NCBI GenBank assembly: GCA_022829145.1
Contig: CM040761.1
Location: 16,736,245 to 16,800,244 of the forward strand
Source: Albula goreensis
Taxonomy: Eukaryota; Chordata; Actinopteri; Albuliformes; Albulidae
Length of the DNA: 64,000 nucleotides
Reading direction: 5' to 3'
Below the pieces are notes generated by a model. It had not been told where the DNA came from. It did no database searches and worked only from the letters and a program-made list of their open reading frames with translations. Positions 1-13,500 of the stretch are shown here, one piece after another. Position numbers and translations under genes: made by a program. Positions within the stretch are counted from its first letter, which is position 1; every line of letters begins with the position of its first letter.

Positions 1-599
1 TGTTCTTTGCATACTAGTGCTGAAGGTATTGTGTTCACAAATGGCTTTAATTAGTCAGTAATTGTCATTCTCTCCAAAAATTCAGGTAATATTGGTACAT
101 TGAATCTATACAAAAAAATACTAGTTTAAATTCTTATGAAACATCACAGATTTTGTGAAGTCTGTGTGCTAACCTTTATTGTGCAATGCACACTACATGG
201 GTTAGTAAGGAAAAATACTAACACAAAGTTAAATTGGTAATCATTTACTCTATTGTTTGTTGATTGTTTTGTGAATTTGCCATTGCTGGTCAAGAGGGCT
301 AAATTGGAACAAGTTCAGTGTAACATGTTTAAAGGGAAGGTTTGCCGTTCCCGTTTCCTGCTCACCATCAGCTGTGGATTTATATGGTTATGTGCTGATG
401 AGAATTTTCTTGTTTCTATTGTGCCATTTGCTTTTCCACCATTTTCAGGGTCTCTCACTCCCATATCACACTGGAAAATACATTGTTTTGTGCTCTGTGA
501 TGATGCAAATGTATATAAAACAAATAGATTTTAATTGACTGGTTGTTCACAGGCATATGAAAATGAATGCATACACACATACAAAAAGATATTTAAATA
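1..599. other. Intergenic, AT-rich; no gene recognised
   Basis: No reading frame here has a recognisable domain or convincing splice signals. The stretch lies just past the proposed slc5a3 polyadenylation signal. A further minus-strand AATAAA (plus-strand tttatt at 175-180) could serve as a more distal poly(A) signal for the same transcript. Confidence 0.5.
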
Positions 600-605
600 T
601 TTATT
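600..605 (-). terminator. slc5a3: Candidate polyadenylation signal of slc5a3
   Basis: The minus strand reads AATAAA. It is followed about 25-35 nt downstream (plus positions about 565-580) by the GU-rich run gtatgtgtgtatgc, as expected of a cleavage site. Other tttatt hexamers occur nearby, so this choice is inferred from the GU-rich element. Confidence 0.4.
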
Positions 606-3600
606 TTAAACCAGTAAGTTTTACAGATATTTTATGTCCAAAATAAAGCATTTAGATTTTTTCCTCCACTCAGCACAAGTTTCTGATTACATCCCCACTG
701 AATGTACAATGAGCTTCAACATTTTTCAAAGGGAAAACACTTGCCAGGGAAGTGATCAAAATAAACTTAATACATGTGTTCGTTGTAAACCTTCAACACA
801 ATAAGTGACAAAATAGAGATACCGTTACAAGTCCCCTCTTCAGGATGTATCCAACATGAGTGTTACATATTTCCTTGAACTCCGGAAAAATGAAATTCGA
901 ATAACCAATCTTTCAGCTCGGTCAAAAATACTTCAATATTTAACATACAGGATACAGCAAAAATCTTTCAAAGAATTCAAAACATTTTTGCACACTAAGA
1001 CACAGCTGGCAAGGAGAAACACTCACCTTAAACAAAAAAAAAATAATAATAACTATGGAAAAACAACTGATCAAATCTGTAAAAAAAAAAAAAAAAAATG
1101 CAATGCAACTTTTGGAGATTTTCTACAAGCTAGCTCTCAAAACTTTTAATTAACAATTGCAGTTAACTTATAAATAGCTGTATTTTCCTGAAATAAATTA
1201 AATTTATGCCAAGAAATGATTACAACATGCATCCAAATACTGCCTTTAAGTGCCTAACTGGGCCCAGACATGTATAACTGGTCACTTCCTTCTTCAATTC
1301 AAATATTTTTTCTTCAAAACCTGGGAAAAGTGTCTGACATGTGGTGGAAAATAAAACTTTAAAATTCACAAAAAAATTCATGTCACCCTTCCCCTTCCAG
1401 GCTGTATTGAACCACTAAGACCACAGTGCATGTTTCCCCTCCCACATAATTGTCCAATGAATGCATTCAAATAGCTGAAGCCAGTTACACACCTTGTTAC
1501 CAGATCACAATTGTTTTTAGAATGGTTTTTAACTGTCCTTGCTGGAATAAATGTTTTTACAGAGACTACTGTTTATTCTAAAAATATGTTTGAATGTCAA
1601 ATTTAAATCTGTTACTGGAAGAACAGATCTGACTGGATCCATTTTGAGCTACCGCCAGTTTGCCAGAGCCAAGATTTCTGAAAAAGAAATGACAAATAAC
1701 ATGAATAACTCTAATTTGATCCAAATACATACTATGATAACAAGCCATTGAGTCAGCTACTGTCCTGATAGTAAGCACTTGTCTACAGCGCAACTTGACA
1801 TTATTGGAATCCCAACAATGCGGTCTCGTAGCATGACTTAGAAAACATGTACAAACAGTCCTTGGAAAAACACAGCGAGACACCTTTCAGGACAACAGAA
1901 ACACGGGTGTCAAGAGTGTTCAGAAGATTGTGCATTGCCTTTCAGTTTCAGGTCAGCCTGCTTGCCATGTTTGATGATCTAGACATTAGTTGTCCTGGTT
2001 TGCCCAGAAATCCACCATAGTAATAATCAATCTTCACAAACTGAGGTCCCTGGTAACCGTGTGGATGTTCTTACCCCCAAAGCCATGGTAACAGTGAGTT
2101 GCAATGGTCTTGTGTACTCATATCTTGAATATAGGATTTTAAATATTTTCCTGTATGTATCTCGTTTCTGATTGCAGTGATCATTTTTTTAAAAAGGAAA
2201 AAAAAATTGATCCAGTCATTTCTCAGACACAAAAGTGGGAGTTTGTGAAATAATGGTCAATGGTGCATGAAATAATCCTTGACAAAAACAAAGCCATTCC
2301 TTAAAAGCAGTGAAATCTAAATTAAAGGGCTCAAAATGTTACCCCAAGAGGAATTAAATCTTTTTGCACAACAAGCATTTGAGTCAACCAACTTGAGTTA
2401 CTTTTTCTGTTTATTGAGACATTTATTGATAAAACATTGAATGAACTGGTCATCTTCTAACAAGCATCACAAGAATAGTGAATGTTTCGTGATTCTTTTT
2501 AAACTGTAGTTGAAATAAGAAAAAAAACTTTTAAATTCTCCCATATGAAGTATTCTAGCTCTCTTGTCTCTTAATTGTAAACCCAACTTTTGTCAAAGGC
2601 ATTTTTTTATATATAAAACTAAGATACAGTTGTTCATTACTTACTGCCCACATACCTGCATTCACAGGAAGTAAGCTGACAGTAGCCAAATTCAAGTTCT
2701 ACAAGAGCAGGTTGAACAGGTTGACTGCTCACTTACATAGTAGCATGAGATGGGGATGTAGAGGAAGCCCACCCATATGTGGGATTTGCCCATCACAGTT
2801 TTATTTGTACTAAAAGCCAATGTGACGACCACTGAATTTCCTGAATTTGTTACAAATTCATGTTGTTTTCTTCCTTGAAGGGAAAAAGTAAAAACAAACA
2901 AACTACCGAACATAGTGGTCTTGTTTACATTCAATACATTTTAGTGTAGCTAATTTGCTGGCAAGTGAACATGTGCAATGCATGGGTATACCAACTGGCT
3001 TCATGCTGGCAGCTCAAACAAATCTTGCTTAATGAAGAAGGTGATTTCATCTCAGCAATTGATAGCCCTTTTTGCAATCATATACCAGCTTTCCAGGGCA
3101 CAGGTATGTTTTTTTGTGTGTAGAAAATCAAAAGTGTCTGCCATAAAAAACAACAAAATATATTTACAGTGAAAAACACAAATACATCACAGACATACTT
3201 TCTATTTTGAGCAAGTAATGTTTTTGGCATTACTTCCTCCTATTCCATTACACTGGAACAGAATCTAATTAGATGAAACATCAACACGACTGCCCCCTGT
3301 GTGCATATTTAATGAGAATATACACTGGTGAGAAGCTTTTAATCCAATGTCATAACCTTGCAGCCATTTGTGTCAGTTGTCTTTGGCTGTCATTTTTTAA
3401 AATATATTTTGGCTTTTACCAACCAAAAAATACATATACATTACCATATTTGCGCTTGAGTTTTAAATTTCGCTTTTTTTAAATTTCTTTGGAGGAGGTG
3501 TGTAACAAATAGCTATAATTTTCAAGCAGTTACAGTATGCAAATGACAGCTTTTTAAAAAGTGCTGAAATTTCATAATGTACTTTCAATACCAAATGCAC

Positions 3601-4643
3601 TATTACGAAATGTGAAACAAACAGAATATTAAAGCTCAGGATAAACTAATATCTGTTTACTTTTTTGTCATGTTGAAAATTTCATTTCTAGTTCTTACTG
3701 CAGCTCTAAAGCCATTTTCTTTAACATCAAAATTACAATTAACAGAGAGTCACAAAATGAAACATGTAAATCACCTTGTGCTTGTTCTAGAAGCTGCAGA
3801 AAGCCATGTTTAACAGCACTGGTGCAATCCCTGCAATCAATAAAGGCTAATTTGTGGTCTCAAGACCTCTACACACAAAAACTGTAAAACAGCATGATCA
3901 TTAATTGCTTTTAGACATTAAAGCACATCTAAACTGATACAAATGGGTCTACAGGTGTCTCAAATACATGTACACCACTGAAAAACACAGCACAAACAGA
4001 GAAGCACACACAGGATTGATTAAAATGGTCTGCACAACATTGCAAATGGAAGATCAATTGAACTTAACTGTTCAATGCCAAAAACAAAGTGCACATGTGC
4101 ACTTAAAATAAAATCAATTACCATTGTGCAGATTATGGCTCCAAAAACACACTGCAGCTCTAAGAGACCTGCTTGGAGACAAAGTTCTGCTTTTATATTA
4201 AAAAACTAAAATCAGAGTGCTACAATAAATCAAGAGTGAATACATTAAATAAGGCAGATTTCACATTTAAAATCATTTTCCAGATAAATTCTACTTCAAT
4301 ATACATTGCCCATCATTGTTAAAAATAAACGCATTTCCAAAATGCTTTTGGTGAGTATAAAAGATACATTTTTACTAGCTACACCCACACCCTCCCAACA
4401 CACACCTTTGAAGAGATTTACTTTAAGGTCTTCTTCTGGTTCATCTCATCATTACCAGATGAAATGGAGCAGATCTCTTTCCCCTTCTCCTACTAACCAT
4501 TCAATGAGTGCTATAGAAAATCTCCCGTCTAGCTACAATACACTGTAAATATTACAGATCCCCGAACAGCTTGCCGTAACAACTTCACAAGTTCCCCTAC
4601 CCTTTCCCCACCCCTTGCCCTGTTCATCCCAGGTACAGTCCAA
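606..4643 (-). other. slc5a3: Probable 3'UTR of slc5a3
   Basis: About 4 kb of AT-rich sequence directly follows the slc5a3 stop codon on the sense strand. It has no recognisable coding exon on either strand; the short reading frames have no family resemblance. Mammalian SLC5A3 mRNA is known for a very long 3'UTR, so continuous transcription is the simplest reading. Homopolymer A runs lie near 1026-1036 and 1080-1097. Downstream mrps6 exons, which share the SLC5A3 locus in mammals, were looked for and not recognised. Confidence 0.5.
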
Positions 4644-6782
4644 CTACAAAGAGAAATAGATAAACATGAAGATGCCCAGAGAGCATACTAATAAGAGACC
4701 CAAGTTGAGGGCCAGTTTGGTTTTCGGGGGCTCGTAAAGCATCTCCGTAATGATGCGCTGTTCCTCCTCAGGACTTTTGGGCTGGTCCTTTGCAGCTGAC
4801 TCCTTGTAGCCACAAAACCAGCTCATGACCTTCAAACACCTTCCGCTGCCCCCAACAACTCCTCCGCCGTCCTCAGGGCTGTCTCGGCGCACTAGGCCTG
4901 CCTGCCCATTCCCATAATGTTCCAAGGGTGTGGTGGTCTCCGTGCTGGGAGTCGTGCCGTCATCAGTTGGTGAAACCAGGAGCTTGATGTCTGCCCCGTC
5001 CAGGCACCCCTCCTTTTGGATGTCAAGGGGCAACTCCTTGTGGTGGTTGCTGGTCCCATTGCAGTGGGTCGGGCTCTTTTCAGTCAGCTTGTAGACCTCC
5101 TCTTTATCCTTCACCGGCAGCTTCTCTCTGCATCGAAGCCCCCACACCGTTGTGGTCAAGACCTGCTCTTTGTTAGGGGGAGGGGTGCACAGACTGACCA
5201 CCACTGCCACCAGGCCTGAGATCCAGAACAGGCCAGCTGCCACATACATGTAGTGGATGCCCGTGATAAAGAATGGCCTATCATCAGGCTGGTCACATGG
5301 AGGTTCCCGGTAGATAAAGGCCAGAATTAGACGGATGGTTCCCAAGGTAAAGCCAGTCATCCCCCCCCAGAAGGCCCCGGCCTCATTGCAGCGTTTCCAG
5401 AAAACGCCCAGTAGGAAGAGCGCAGCGATTGGCGGTGTGAGGTAGTCTGCCACCTCCTGGATATAAAGGTACATCTGGCCCCCTTGCATCTCAATAATGA
5501 CGGGCACCCAGGCAATGCTAATGACCACCATGAAGACCACGAAGAGCCTGCCCACCACCATCAGCTCTCGGGAAGAGGCACGCTTCCGCAGCATCTTGTA
5601 GACGTCAAGAGTGAAAATGGTGCTGGCACTGTTGAAGATGGAGTCCAGGTCGCTCATCAAGGCAGCGATCATAACCGCCATCATCAGGCCTCGCAGCCCC
5701 ACAGGCATAATGTTCATGACTAGGCGTGGGTAGGCAATATTGGAGCAGCCTGCCTTGCTCCCGCACACCTGCATGCAGTGCTCAGGGCTGATGCATACTA
5801 TCTCATCTGCGAAGAGGATCCGGGAGATCATCCCAGGGATGACGATGATGAACATTGGCAGGATCTTGAGAAAGCCTGCCATGAGGGTTGACCCCTTAGC
5901 GTGGGCAAGATTCTTGGCAGCCAGCACCCGCTGGACGATGACCTGGTCAGCGCACCAGTACCAGATGGAGGCCGGGGTCTGACCCAGGATGAACCCGGGC
6001 CAGGGGATGTCCTCATCCAGTGGATCACGAAGTATCTTGAGCGACTGCGGCTTAGGGGCGATATGGCAGGAGTCAGTGTATGTGAAGTTTCCCTTCGCTA
6101 GGATGGCAGTGACATTGGGGGTTGCCTCCATGTACTTGGTCCGCACCCCTTCAAGACCACCAACTTTAACAAGGCTAATGATGGTCAGGCTCAGAGCCCC
6201 AGCAATCATGAGCAAGGCCTGGAGCGTATCGGTGTAGATAACAGCCACCAGTCCCCCTGTGACGGTCAGCAGTGCGGTCATACTGATCAAAAGGATCACA
6301 GAGAGGTATAGGTTCCAGCCCAGAGACTCCTGTATGAACAGAGCCCCTGCGTAGAGGTCCACGGACAACTTTGTAAAGATGTAGAGGAGGATGGAGAGGG
6401 ATGCAAAGTAAACCTTGAGCCGATTTCCTCCATAGCGCTTGGAGAGGTACTCTGGCATGGTGTATACGCCCGAGTGGATGTACACGGGAATGAAGACCCA
6501 CCCCAGCAGCTGCAGGAGCAGCAGTGCGTTGAACTCCCAGGCACCAACCGCAAACCCGCTTGCTGCTCCAGATCCTGCCAAGCCAATAAAATGCTCACTG
6601 CCAATGTTGCTGACAAACAGAGACGCCCCAATGACAACCCAGGTCATTGAGCGTCCAGCCAGGAAGTACCCACTCACGGTGCTTCGGTTAGCCTTCCACA
6701 TGGCAAAGAAGCCAATGGCTAACACTAATACAAAATATAGTGCCACAACGGCAATGTCAGCTGCCTCCATTGCTGAGCCCAT
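4644..6782 (-). CDS. slc5a3: Sodium/myo-inositol cotransporter (SMIT1), single coding exon
   Basis: This intronless 712-codon frame (human about 718) encodes the plasma-membrane Na+/myo-inositol symporter that accumulates the compatible osmolyte myo-inositol. Near residue 46 lies the segment WVVIGASLFVSNIGSEHFIG, typical of SGLT-family helix 1. Later come STVSGYFLAGRSM, the LMSDLDSIFNSAST helix and the family signature around FWKRCNEAGAFWGG. About fourteen hydrophobic segments are expected, the last one ending the protein (IFMFIYFSL). A long hydrophilic cytoplasmic loop around residues 550-680 is the most divergent part. Lack of introns in the coding region is the known vertebrate SLC5A3 arrangement. 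I chose the first ATG (purine context, aaaaaaATGG); a second in-frame ATG is codon 4. The neighbour on the far side is atp5po, in the opposite orientation. Confidence 0.97.
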   Translation of the reverse strand: MGSAMEAADIAVVALYFVLVLAIGFFAMWKANRSTVSGYFLAGRSMTWVVIGASLFVSNIGSEHFIGLAGSGAASGFAVGAWEFNALLLLQLLGWVFIPVYIHSGVYTMPEYLSKRYGGNRLKVYFASLSILLYIFTKLSVDLYAGALFIQESLGWNLYLSVILLISMTALLTVTGGLVAVIYTDTLQALLMIAGALSLTIISLVKVGGLEGVRTKYMEATPNVTAILAKGNFTYTDSCHIAPKPQSLKILRDPLDEDIPWPGFILGQTPASIWYWCADQVIVQRVLAAKNLAHAKGSTLMAGFLKILPMFIIVIPGMISRILFADEIVCISPEHCMQVCGSKAGCSNIAYPRLVMNIMPVGLRGLMMAVMIAALMSDLDSIFNSASTIFTLDVYKMLRKRASSRELMVVGRLFVVFMVVISIAWVPVIIEMQGGQMYLYIQEVADYLTPPIAALFLLGVFWKRCNEAGAFWGGMTGFTLGTIRLILAFIYREPPCDQPDDRPFFITGIHYMYVAAGLFWISGLVAVVVSLCTPPPNKEQVLTTTVWGLRCREKLPVKDKEEVYKLTEKSPTHCNGTSNHHKELPLDIQKEGCLDGADIKLLVSPTDDGTTPSTETTTPLEHYGNGQAGLVRRDSPEDGGGVVGGSGRCLKVMSWFCGYKESAAKDQPKSPEEEQRIITEMLYEPPKTKLALNLGLLLVCSLGIFMFIYFSL

Positions 6783-7063
6783 TTTTTTAATATTTAAAAA
6801 TATTGATAAACAGATTTACTTTTATTTGAAAACACCCCCAATACTTGGGAAGAAAATAAAATCCGTGGAGTGAATTTTAAAACTTTAACAGGATCAACTC
6901 AGGGCTGGTGAAAAAGCTTTTGTCCTTTGGTTTGCTGTCTGTATGGAAATGGCAGAATCCACAGTCAGGTCAAATTAAAAAAAAATTTGGGTTTTTTTGG
7001 TAGATAATCCACCGCCCATGTACGCTTCTGGTGACTGGTCTAGTAATGCCTAGAGTTACATTC
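6783..7063 (-). other. slc5a3: slc5a3 5'UTR part of the coding exon, with splice acceptor
   Basis: Upstream of the start codon the minus strand runs back to a strong acceptor: a pyrimidine-rich tract ending tctttgctgtcttgcag, cut before GAATGTAACTC at 7063. This implies one or more noncoding upstream exons, as in mammals. Short upstream ATGs occur in this leader. Use of this acceptor is inferred. Confidence 0.6.
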
Positions 7064-7536
7064 CTGCAAGACAGCAAAGACAAAGAGACCGGATTAGATT
7101 CAGTGTTGGTGGGGGGGGGAAACGCTAGAGTGTAAATACGTGCAGCACACGTGGACACCTTTTGTTCAACATATCAAAACACAAAACACGGGATTTTATC
7201 AATTTTATTGTAATTCATGGCATTGTCTTGGTGAGATGGATAAGACAACAGTACATGTTAACCCATTATAAGCCTATGTTTTGCATGAAATGTAATGTTT
7301 CAATATTAATCAAAAACAAATCAAAATTCAATCAAAAACTTGAGGGGGAAACTACAGTGGAATAATGTCTTTACAAACAGAAATGTAGCCTATATATTTA
7401 CACAATTCTTTCATAAAACTATGTAAACATGTCACTTTCAGTGAAGACCTGCATGGATCCTCTCTGGAACCCTTTCTGGGTCATAATGGCCAAAAGCAAT
7501 AATGCCACATAACATGAAGTCAACAGTTACATAATG

Positions 7537-7570
<34 letters not shown>

Positions 7571-10500
7571 TTTGTCTGAATTAGCATGAGACAAGCAATG
7601 TGCAGCCTCTGCTCCAAATCAGTGCTGATTACCAAAAGAATGTTCAACGCTTGGTAAAAATAAAAATACAAGAAACAAATAATGGCCTATGACCTTTATA
7701 AGCTCCTGAAGAGCACTTTTATTATGGAGGGAAAAATCAGAACAAGCAATCCGTTTTGGAATCCCAATTCGCCACAGACTAACTAAGCTTGCTGAGTTCA
7801 TCCTCAACCACTGCAATCTCAGTAGCCCCCACAACCAGACACTTTGGGGGCTGCTCCTGCTAACACAGCCAAAATTGTAATGTGTCCCTCACACAATTAG
7901 CTAGTTTGTTTTCCCACACACAGCTGACATTCTTCACTAAGATCACCGTTTACATATTTGATGCTTTCAGATTGGCTGCAAGCTGGACTAAGGATTCCCT
8001 CCTACCAACTCCAGGGCCTGAGAGAGGCCTTTGTTTGGTGGGGGGTGGGGGTTGGGGGTCTGTTTTCATGCACTCAATGTCAAGAACAGAAAAAAACAGG
8101 CTCCTGTCTTAAAGGACATATAAAGGGTAGGTCACTCTCTTTGCCTAGATCAGGTAGTGCTATCAACTTCGCTGTGACAAAGCAATGTAGATTCCATCAT
8201 TTCAGCGTTCGCAGAACACACAAAATACATCTACTCTAAACCCAAACAACCATTAACTACACTCATGTTTCATTGGTTTGAGTTTATTCAATCCTTTTCC
8301 TGTTGTGACATATAGTTTCTCATCCCTGAACATGACAAGAGAAATCACAAAACAGCACATGCTGTTCTTGCTTACTTCCATCACCTTATCGTACAATAAC
8401 ACATTCAGAAAAAATGCACTTTATATAGACTAGTCTGGTCTTATAATATCATAAATTTCTCTGAAACCCCTCTCTCAAAATATTCATATTTCATTTGGAG
8501 TCCCTTGCATTCATATCATTATGCATTTTGTTTTTCAACTGAATCATGGATTGCAAGATTTACTACACTTAATGGAACTTAAATAAACACCATATGAGCT
8601 TGACAGTGAACATGACTAAACCCTCAATGAAACAATGTTTCAAATGAAAGTGCAAGAGTGCTGATCCATCATACCATACTTTATCTAGGCTATAACGTCC
8701 ATGTTTGGGAACTCAAGTGAATATCACTGCGCCCCCACTGAGCTAATTCTTTGATAAGAGACCAACTTTAAAACAGACTATGCATACAATCCCTTTATTT
8801 GAGCTGTCTCAAAGGAATGGCTACAAAAACTGTCCTAAATGTGGTTAACGGGCACCACTTCATGAGGCTATAGCCCTGGACTCTGGAATCTCGGGACTGA
8901 TTTTCACACCGACTTAAAACAGTAACTATCAGCTACAACAATAATTGTAAAAGTATAATTATTAAAAATACATTGACTACTGAATTATTAAGACTGATAA
9001 AACTAAAAGGTTTGCTGTTGTAATTTGAAATGTTTGGGATGTTAATATAACTATTACGCAATTAATTATGACGTAGCACGCAGGGCTGCCCCCAAAAGAA
9101 TGTTTTCATTCTAGCGCCACCATGTGATATATGTCAACTGTCATATATGCGATATATGTCAACTGTTTCAACAAGGAACACACGAAAAGATGTGAAAACG
9201 AACATGACTATACAATTCACTCAAAGCAACAGACAATTCAAATGCTGATGCTTCCCAGTTTAGAGGACGTGATGCGCAATTATGTAATTAAACCCCTGAT
9301 ACTGGCACACTCACAACATCTAAACAAATCAACACCTGGTGAAAGAGGAAGAACGTGTTTCTAGTGGTAAGTTTCATTTAAGAAAATTGTCCGTTGGGTC
9401 AAAATCAATGGGTTGTAGACAAAAAAAAAAAAAGGTAATCCTACCAGTTTGCACTTACTGTAGTTCACAGGCATGTTACTTTTGTGTTCAACATTATAAA
9501 GATGCTATTTATCATCTGTAAACATACTTTAAATTTATGTAAACACAAAATAGAATGTTTCTTCATTATAAATGTTATTTACCCGGAGAGAGGGAGTAAT
9601 CTCAATTAATTACTGTAAGTCCTGCGGCTAGTTACCTTTTTAATAGACTGACGGCCCTCATCATTACAACAACAACGATTATTGTTACTACTATCGCTAC
9701 AACTATGAGGATACTGCAGAGACATGACTGTACCTTTGATCTAGGAATGAAAACATAGCTATGTTACCTTAGCTAGACGTTTCTTTTACTTCACTAATAC
9801 TTTACTAGTAAACATTACTTCAAGTTATTTAATCAACAAAGCTTCTTCGCACATAGAACTTGATTAGGTCTACAGAATGACCCGAGTTACAACAAGTAAA
9901 AACAGGTAATGTACAATGTTACCACAATGTACCAACTACATATCTCAATTTATTTCTACCAAGGTATCATAAGTCTATTTGCGTCAGCATTAATCTATTC
10001 TTTCACCAAGAATTCCATTAAGCCAGTGTCGGACCATGGTTAACTTTCAACGTGGTCCCATTACGCTTATTAACTACCTTGCAAGATGCTAATTGACAAT
10101 GGATATAGCAGTACTGGCTCACCAGTTAATATCATTTCTGATAAAAATCGCTCAAAAAGTACATCTTCAGATATACACTTTATGATTGAAATTCATCTGC
10201 GAAATCTGAGGTGTAGTCATACGAGCCAGTAAAGTCCCCACTGATTCTGATATGAATTCCATCATGTCGTTAGGGTATCACGGAAACTTCTAGAATCATG
10301 CTGGTTTACCGAGAAGACTTACTGATAGCCTAGATGATTTGGCGCAAGAAAACGTCTCATTTGTACGTAAGTAGCTACACATCAGTGTATTTTCCCGCTT
10401 GTTATATTCGCCTCTATATTTTCTCAGCATTTTTGAGTTTTCACATTGATCTGTTCCCTCGCCAAGTCTGCATTGTCTACATAATGGTAGCAACAGATCT

Positions 10501-13500
10501 GAGGGTGAATCGGTGGCCGCGGTTGCTTTTCCTTGTTCCTTTTGTGATGAAAATTGAGATTTCCTCATGCATAACTTACTAGTAATCTTGCTAAAGGCTG
10601 CAGTCACTGCATTGCCAATTATGTTTGAACTTCAAGTACAAAATGTAACTAGCTAAATGTTCGCTAGTGTTACCTAGATTCTGTTATAATGGTAGACAGT
10701 CAGGTCGTTATTGATGATGAGCTTTGCCATTGACCATTGTCCCGGTTAGCTAGTTAGGTTGGCTAACATGTTAGCTGGCTGCCTCTTAAAATATTGCCAT
10801 GTTGATTTACATGTCATTTCAACAAAAGCGAGATCGCAAGTCATCTCCCACATTTCATTCATTCTCTAGTCTCTCCACCCACTCCACTGTGGTCTTTGCT
10901 AGTAAAATTCAACTTCCTTAGCTAAAGTTACATTTAGATCGTAATGAAAATCATTCTAACTTACCATATTCATTTATCTCACAAAAACAGCAACGCCGTT
11001 ATTAAAATAAATGACATGTCCATTCAATAACGAACACTCGTTAAGAACTATTAGTTATCATAAGCGACGTTATCTTGAGCACACGTTGTTTCTTGCTCTG
11101 GCCTTCGCGATGCTGAAGGACAAGTCATCTCTACGAAGGCGTACAACTACAGGCTTGTTTTTATGAGGTTCGCATCCCACTCCTAGTACACGCCCTAACA
11201 CACGCAATGTGACGTCTACAGGGATGCTACGCCCATCAAGGCTGAGCGTAGCAATAAACTTGAAGAGCAAAATCGTCTAAGCTGAATAGCAGTAAAATAA
11301 GATAATTGCTCTTAAAACTTATATCAACAACCTTAATTTATAAGGAGACTGGTGGTAATAAAAAGTTGCTCACACTGTGGACAGGTAAGAGACCGAGAAC
11401 CCTCACTTACTGCATGCATATGTAAGGACCAGCACCTGCATTTAGAAATTTCTAGAAGCTTTCCCGTTCCAGTATTTTGTCCAGTGATTAAGTCACTTTG
11501 TTACAACGAAGGATTACTGACGTAATTAATCAGCTTTTATTCTTGTGGTAACAACAGAATATCCTGGAATCTCACAATACATACATCTAGGTATTTATTG
11601 TAAATTCCTTAACAGATTTGACAAAAGAAAATTACCTTGGGACTGTAATAATTGTTGTAAACATGTTATTTTGCATAAAAAAATGTTAACTTCTCAGATT
11701 ACCTTTGGGATTGACCAGAGCATCTTGTTATATGAAGAATAAACAGACAAATCCAATGACTAAAGAAACTCAGTCATGGACATTTCTACATTTGCATTGC
11801 CCTGCATATGTATTGATGTGGGTAGTAATTCTAGTCAAGCAGGTGTTATAAAGTGGAGGTAGCTAGTTATCTACTTATCTGTAACTAGTTATCTCACTTG
11901 CACTTAGCAATAATTCATTTTTCTGTTACAGAATGCCTTAGTTGTACCAACTATCAAAATAGAAAGGATATGCTGCGCACAGGTTAGGATACCAAGTCTA
12001 GATGAATCTTTATAGCAGTGCCAGGACATGAGCTAGAGCTAGAAGGCATTCAGCAACATGTGATGTCACAGCTGCCTACTGTACTTTGTCTGAAATGATT
12101 GGCTGGACATTATTTGATGGACAACCAAAAATAGTTGTACAAAGTAACAACAACAAAACATTTTAATAAGATCTCACAGACGTAGTTCAGTAATTCAGGT
12201 CTTACCATAAAGCTTTGTTTGTCCTCATTAGGCAACGGCAGCTATGTGACATCCTCTTTCCATTGGGCACAATCTAATTTTTAAGCCATGTTTTGCATTA
12301 AAAGTGTGATGACATGACAGGGCAAAAAATTCAGGATTCCGGGGAGCATGATCAGTTAATGATCTACATGCGAACACACTTTTAATATATAATACATAAT
12401 AAGTAAATTCATTTCAATTAATAACTCCTGACCCCAATGTGAAAAACATTCGTTCAAATGTTATACAGCCTTCATTGTGTAACATTTTACAACCAGTTAA
12501 TTGTTCATTTGTAACAATATGTTTAATGTTAAACTTCTTCGATGTTCTCCTGGTGAACTTGTTAAAGCATAAACAACTAAAATGTCACCACCAACCTGTG
12601 CTTATTGTGGATGACACCGAACTTTTTTCATCTGAGTAAAAGTTAGACAGTGAATCTTCAAGAACGAAACATATGTACAGTCATATGGAATTGATTTCAA
12701 TACATCAACCCTGCATATAATGTGGTGATATTATTCCCCACATTCTGCTATAAAATAGCATTTCTCTGGTATGCCAGGGATTGCTTACCCATTTTGAATT
12801 TTATTTTAGAACTGTCATTGTGCAATACACTATATTCAAAACCCCTACTATGTGCTAACTGTATCCATGAGTTTTTTAACTGGCTCATTGTTTTTTCATT
12901 CACTCAGATTTATGAACCAATCATATGTGCTAGTAGCACATGTGAATATTTTGGTAAAGGGGGTGTATTGGAGCTGTGGGTTGGAATGAATCCTAACATC
13001 AATTCAAAGGTTGAAGATCCATCGGAGGAGGCAACAGAGCTACTCTCTGCAAGGGACAAATACATTTTTAGTGTTACTTTGATGATTAGGATGGTAGAGT
13101 TCCATGTAAACCTTAGATTACTTAGATAACTTTAGTGTTACTTAGATGATTGGGGGGGTGTTGAAATATTATCTCTTCCAGGAGAAGAGCACTCAGATTG
13201 AGACTTTTTACAAACCGGTTTCTTTGTAAGATAGTGAACATAAGAATAATATCCATGACATAATGCCAGCAAAGAAAATCAAGATACTTCAATGATGCCA
13301 ATTTTCTACACTGCAGATTCTTGTCTTGAATTAAGGTCTCTTTAAGTTTGAGGCTTAAGGTACATCTTTTATCCATATTCCATTACTGCAACTTTTTCCA
13401 AAGCATCCAACTTTCATCTTGTGTCATTTCTTATGATTATGTGATTAGGGAGTTTCATAACAAATATCTGACTTAAGCTGTAGTTGTAAGTGATCTGCCT

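Noticed and set aside
6439..6873. 144-codon plus-strand frame opposite slc5a3
   Set aside because: It is a shadow of the conserved SMIT1 coding sequence; the translation has no family resemblance.
9131..9364. 77-codon plus frame near 9.1 kb
   Set aside because: It has no recognisable motif or splice signals, and its start overlaps a small local duplication (gatatatgtcaactgt).
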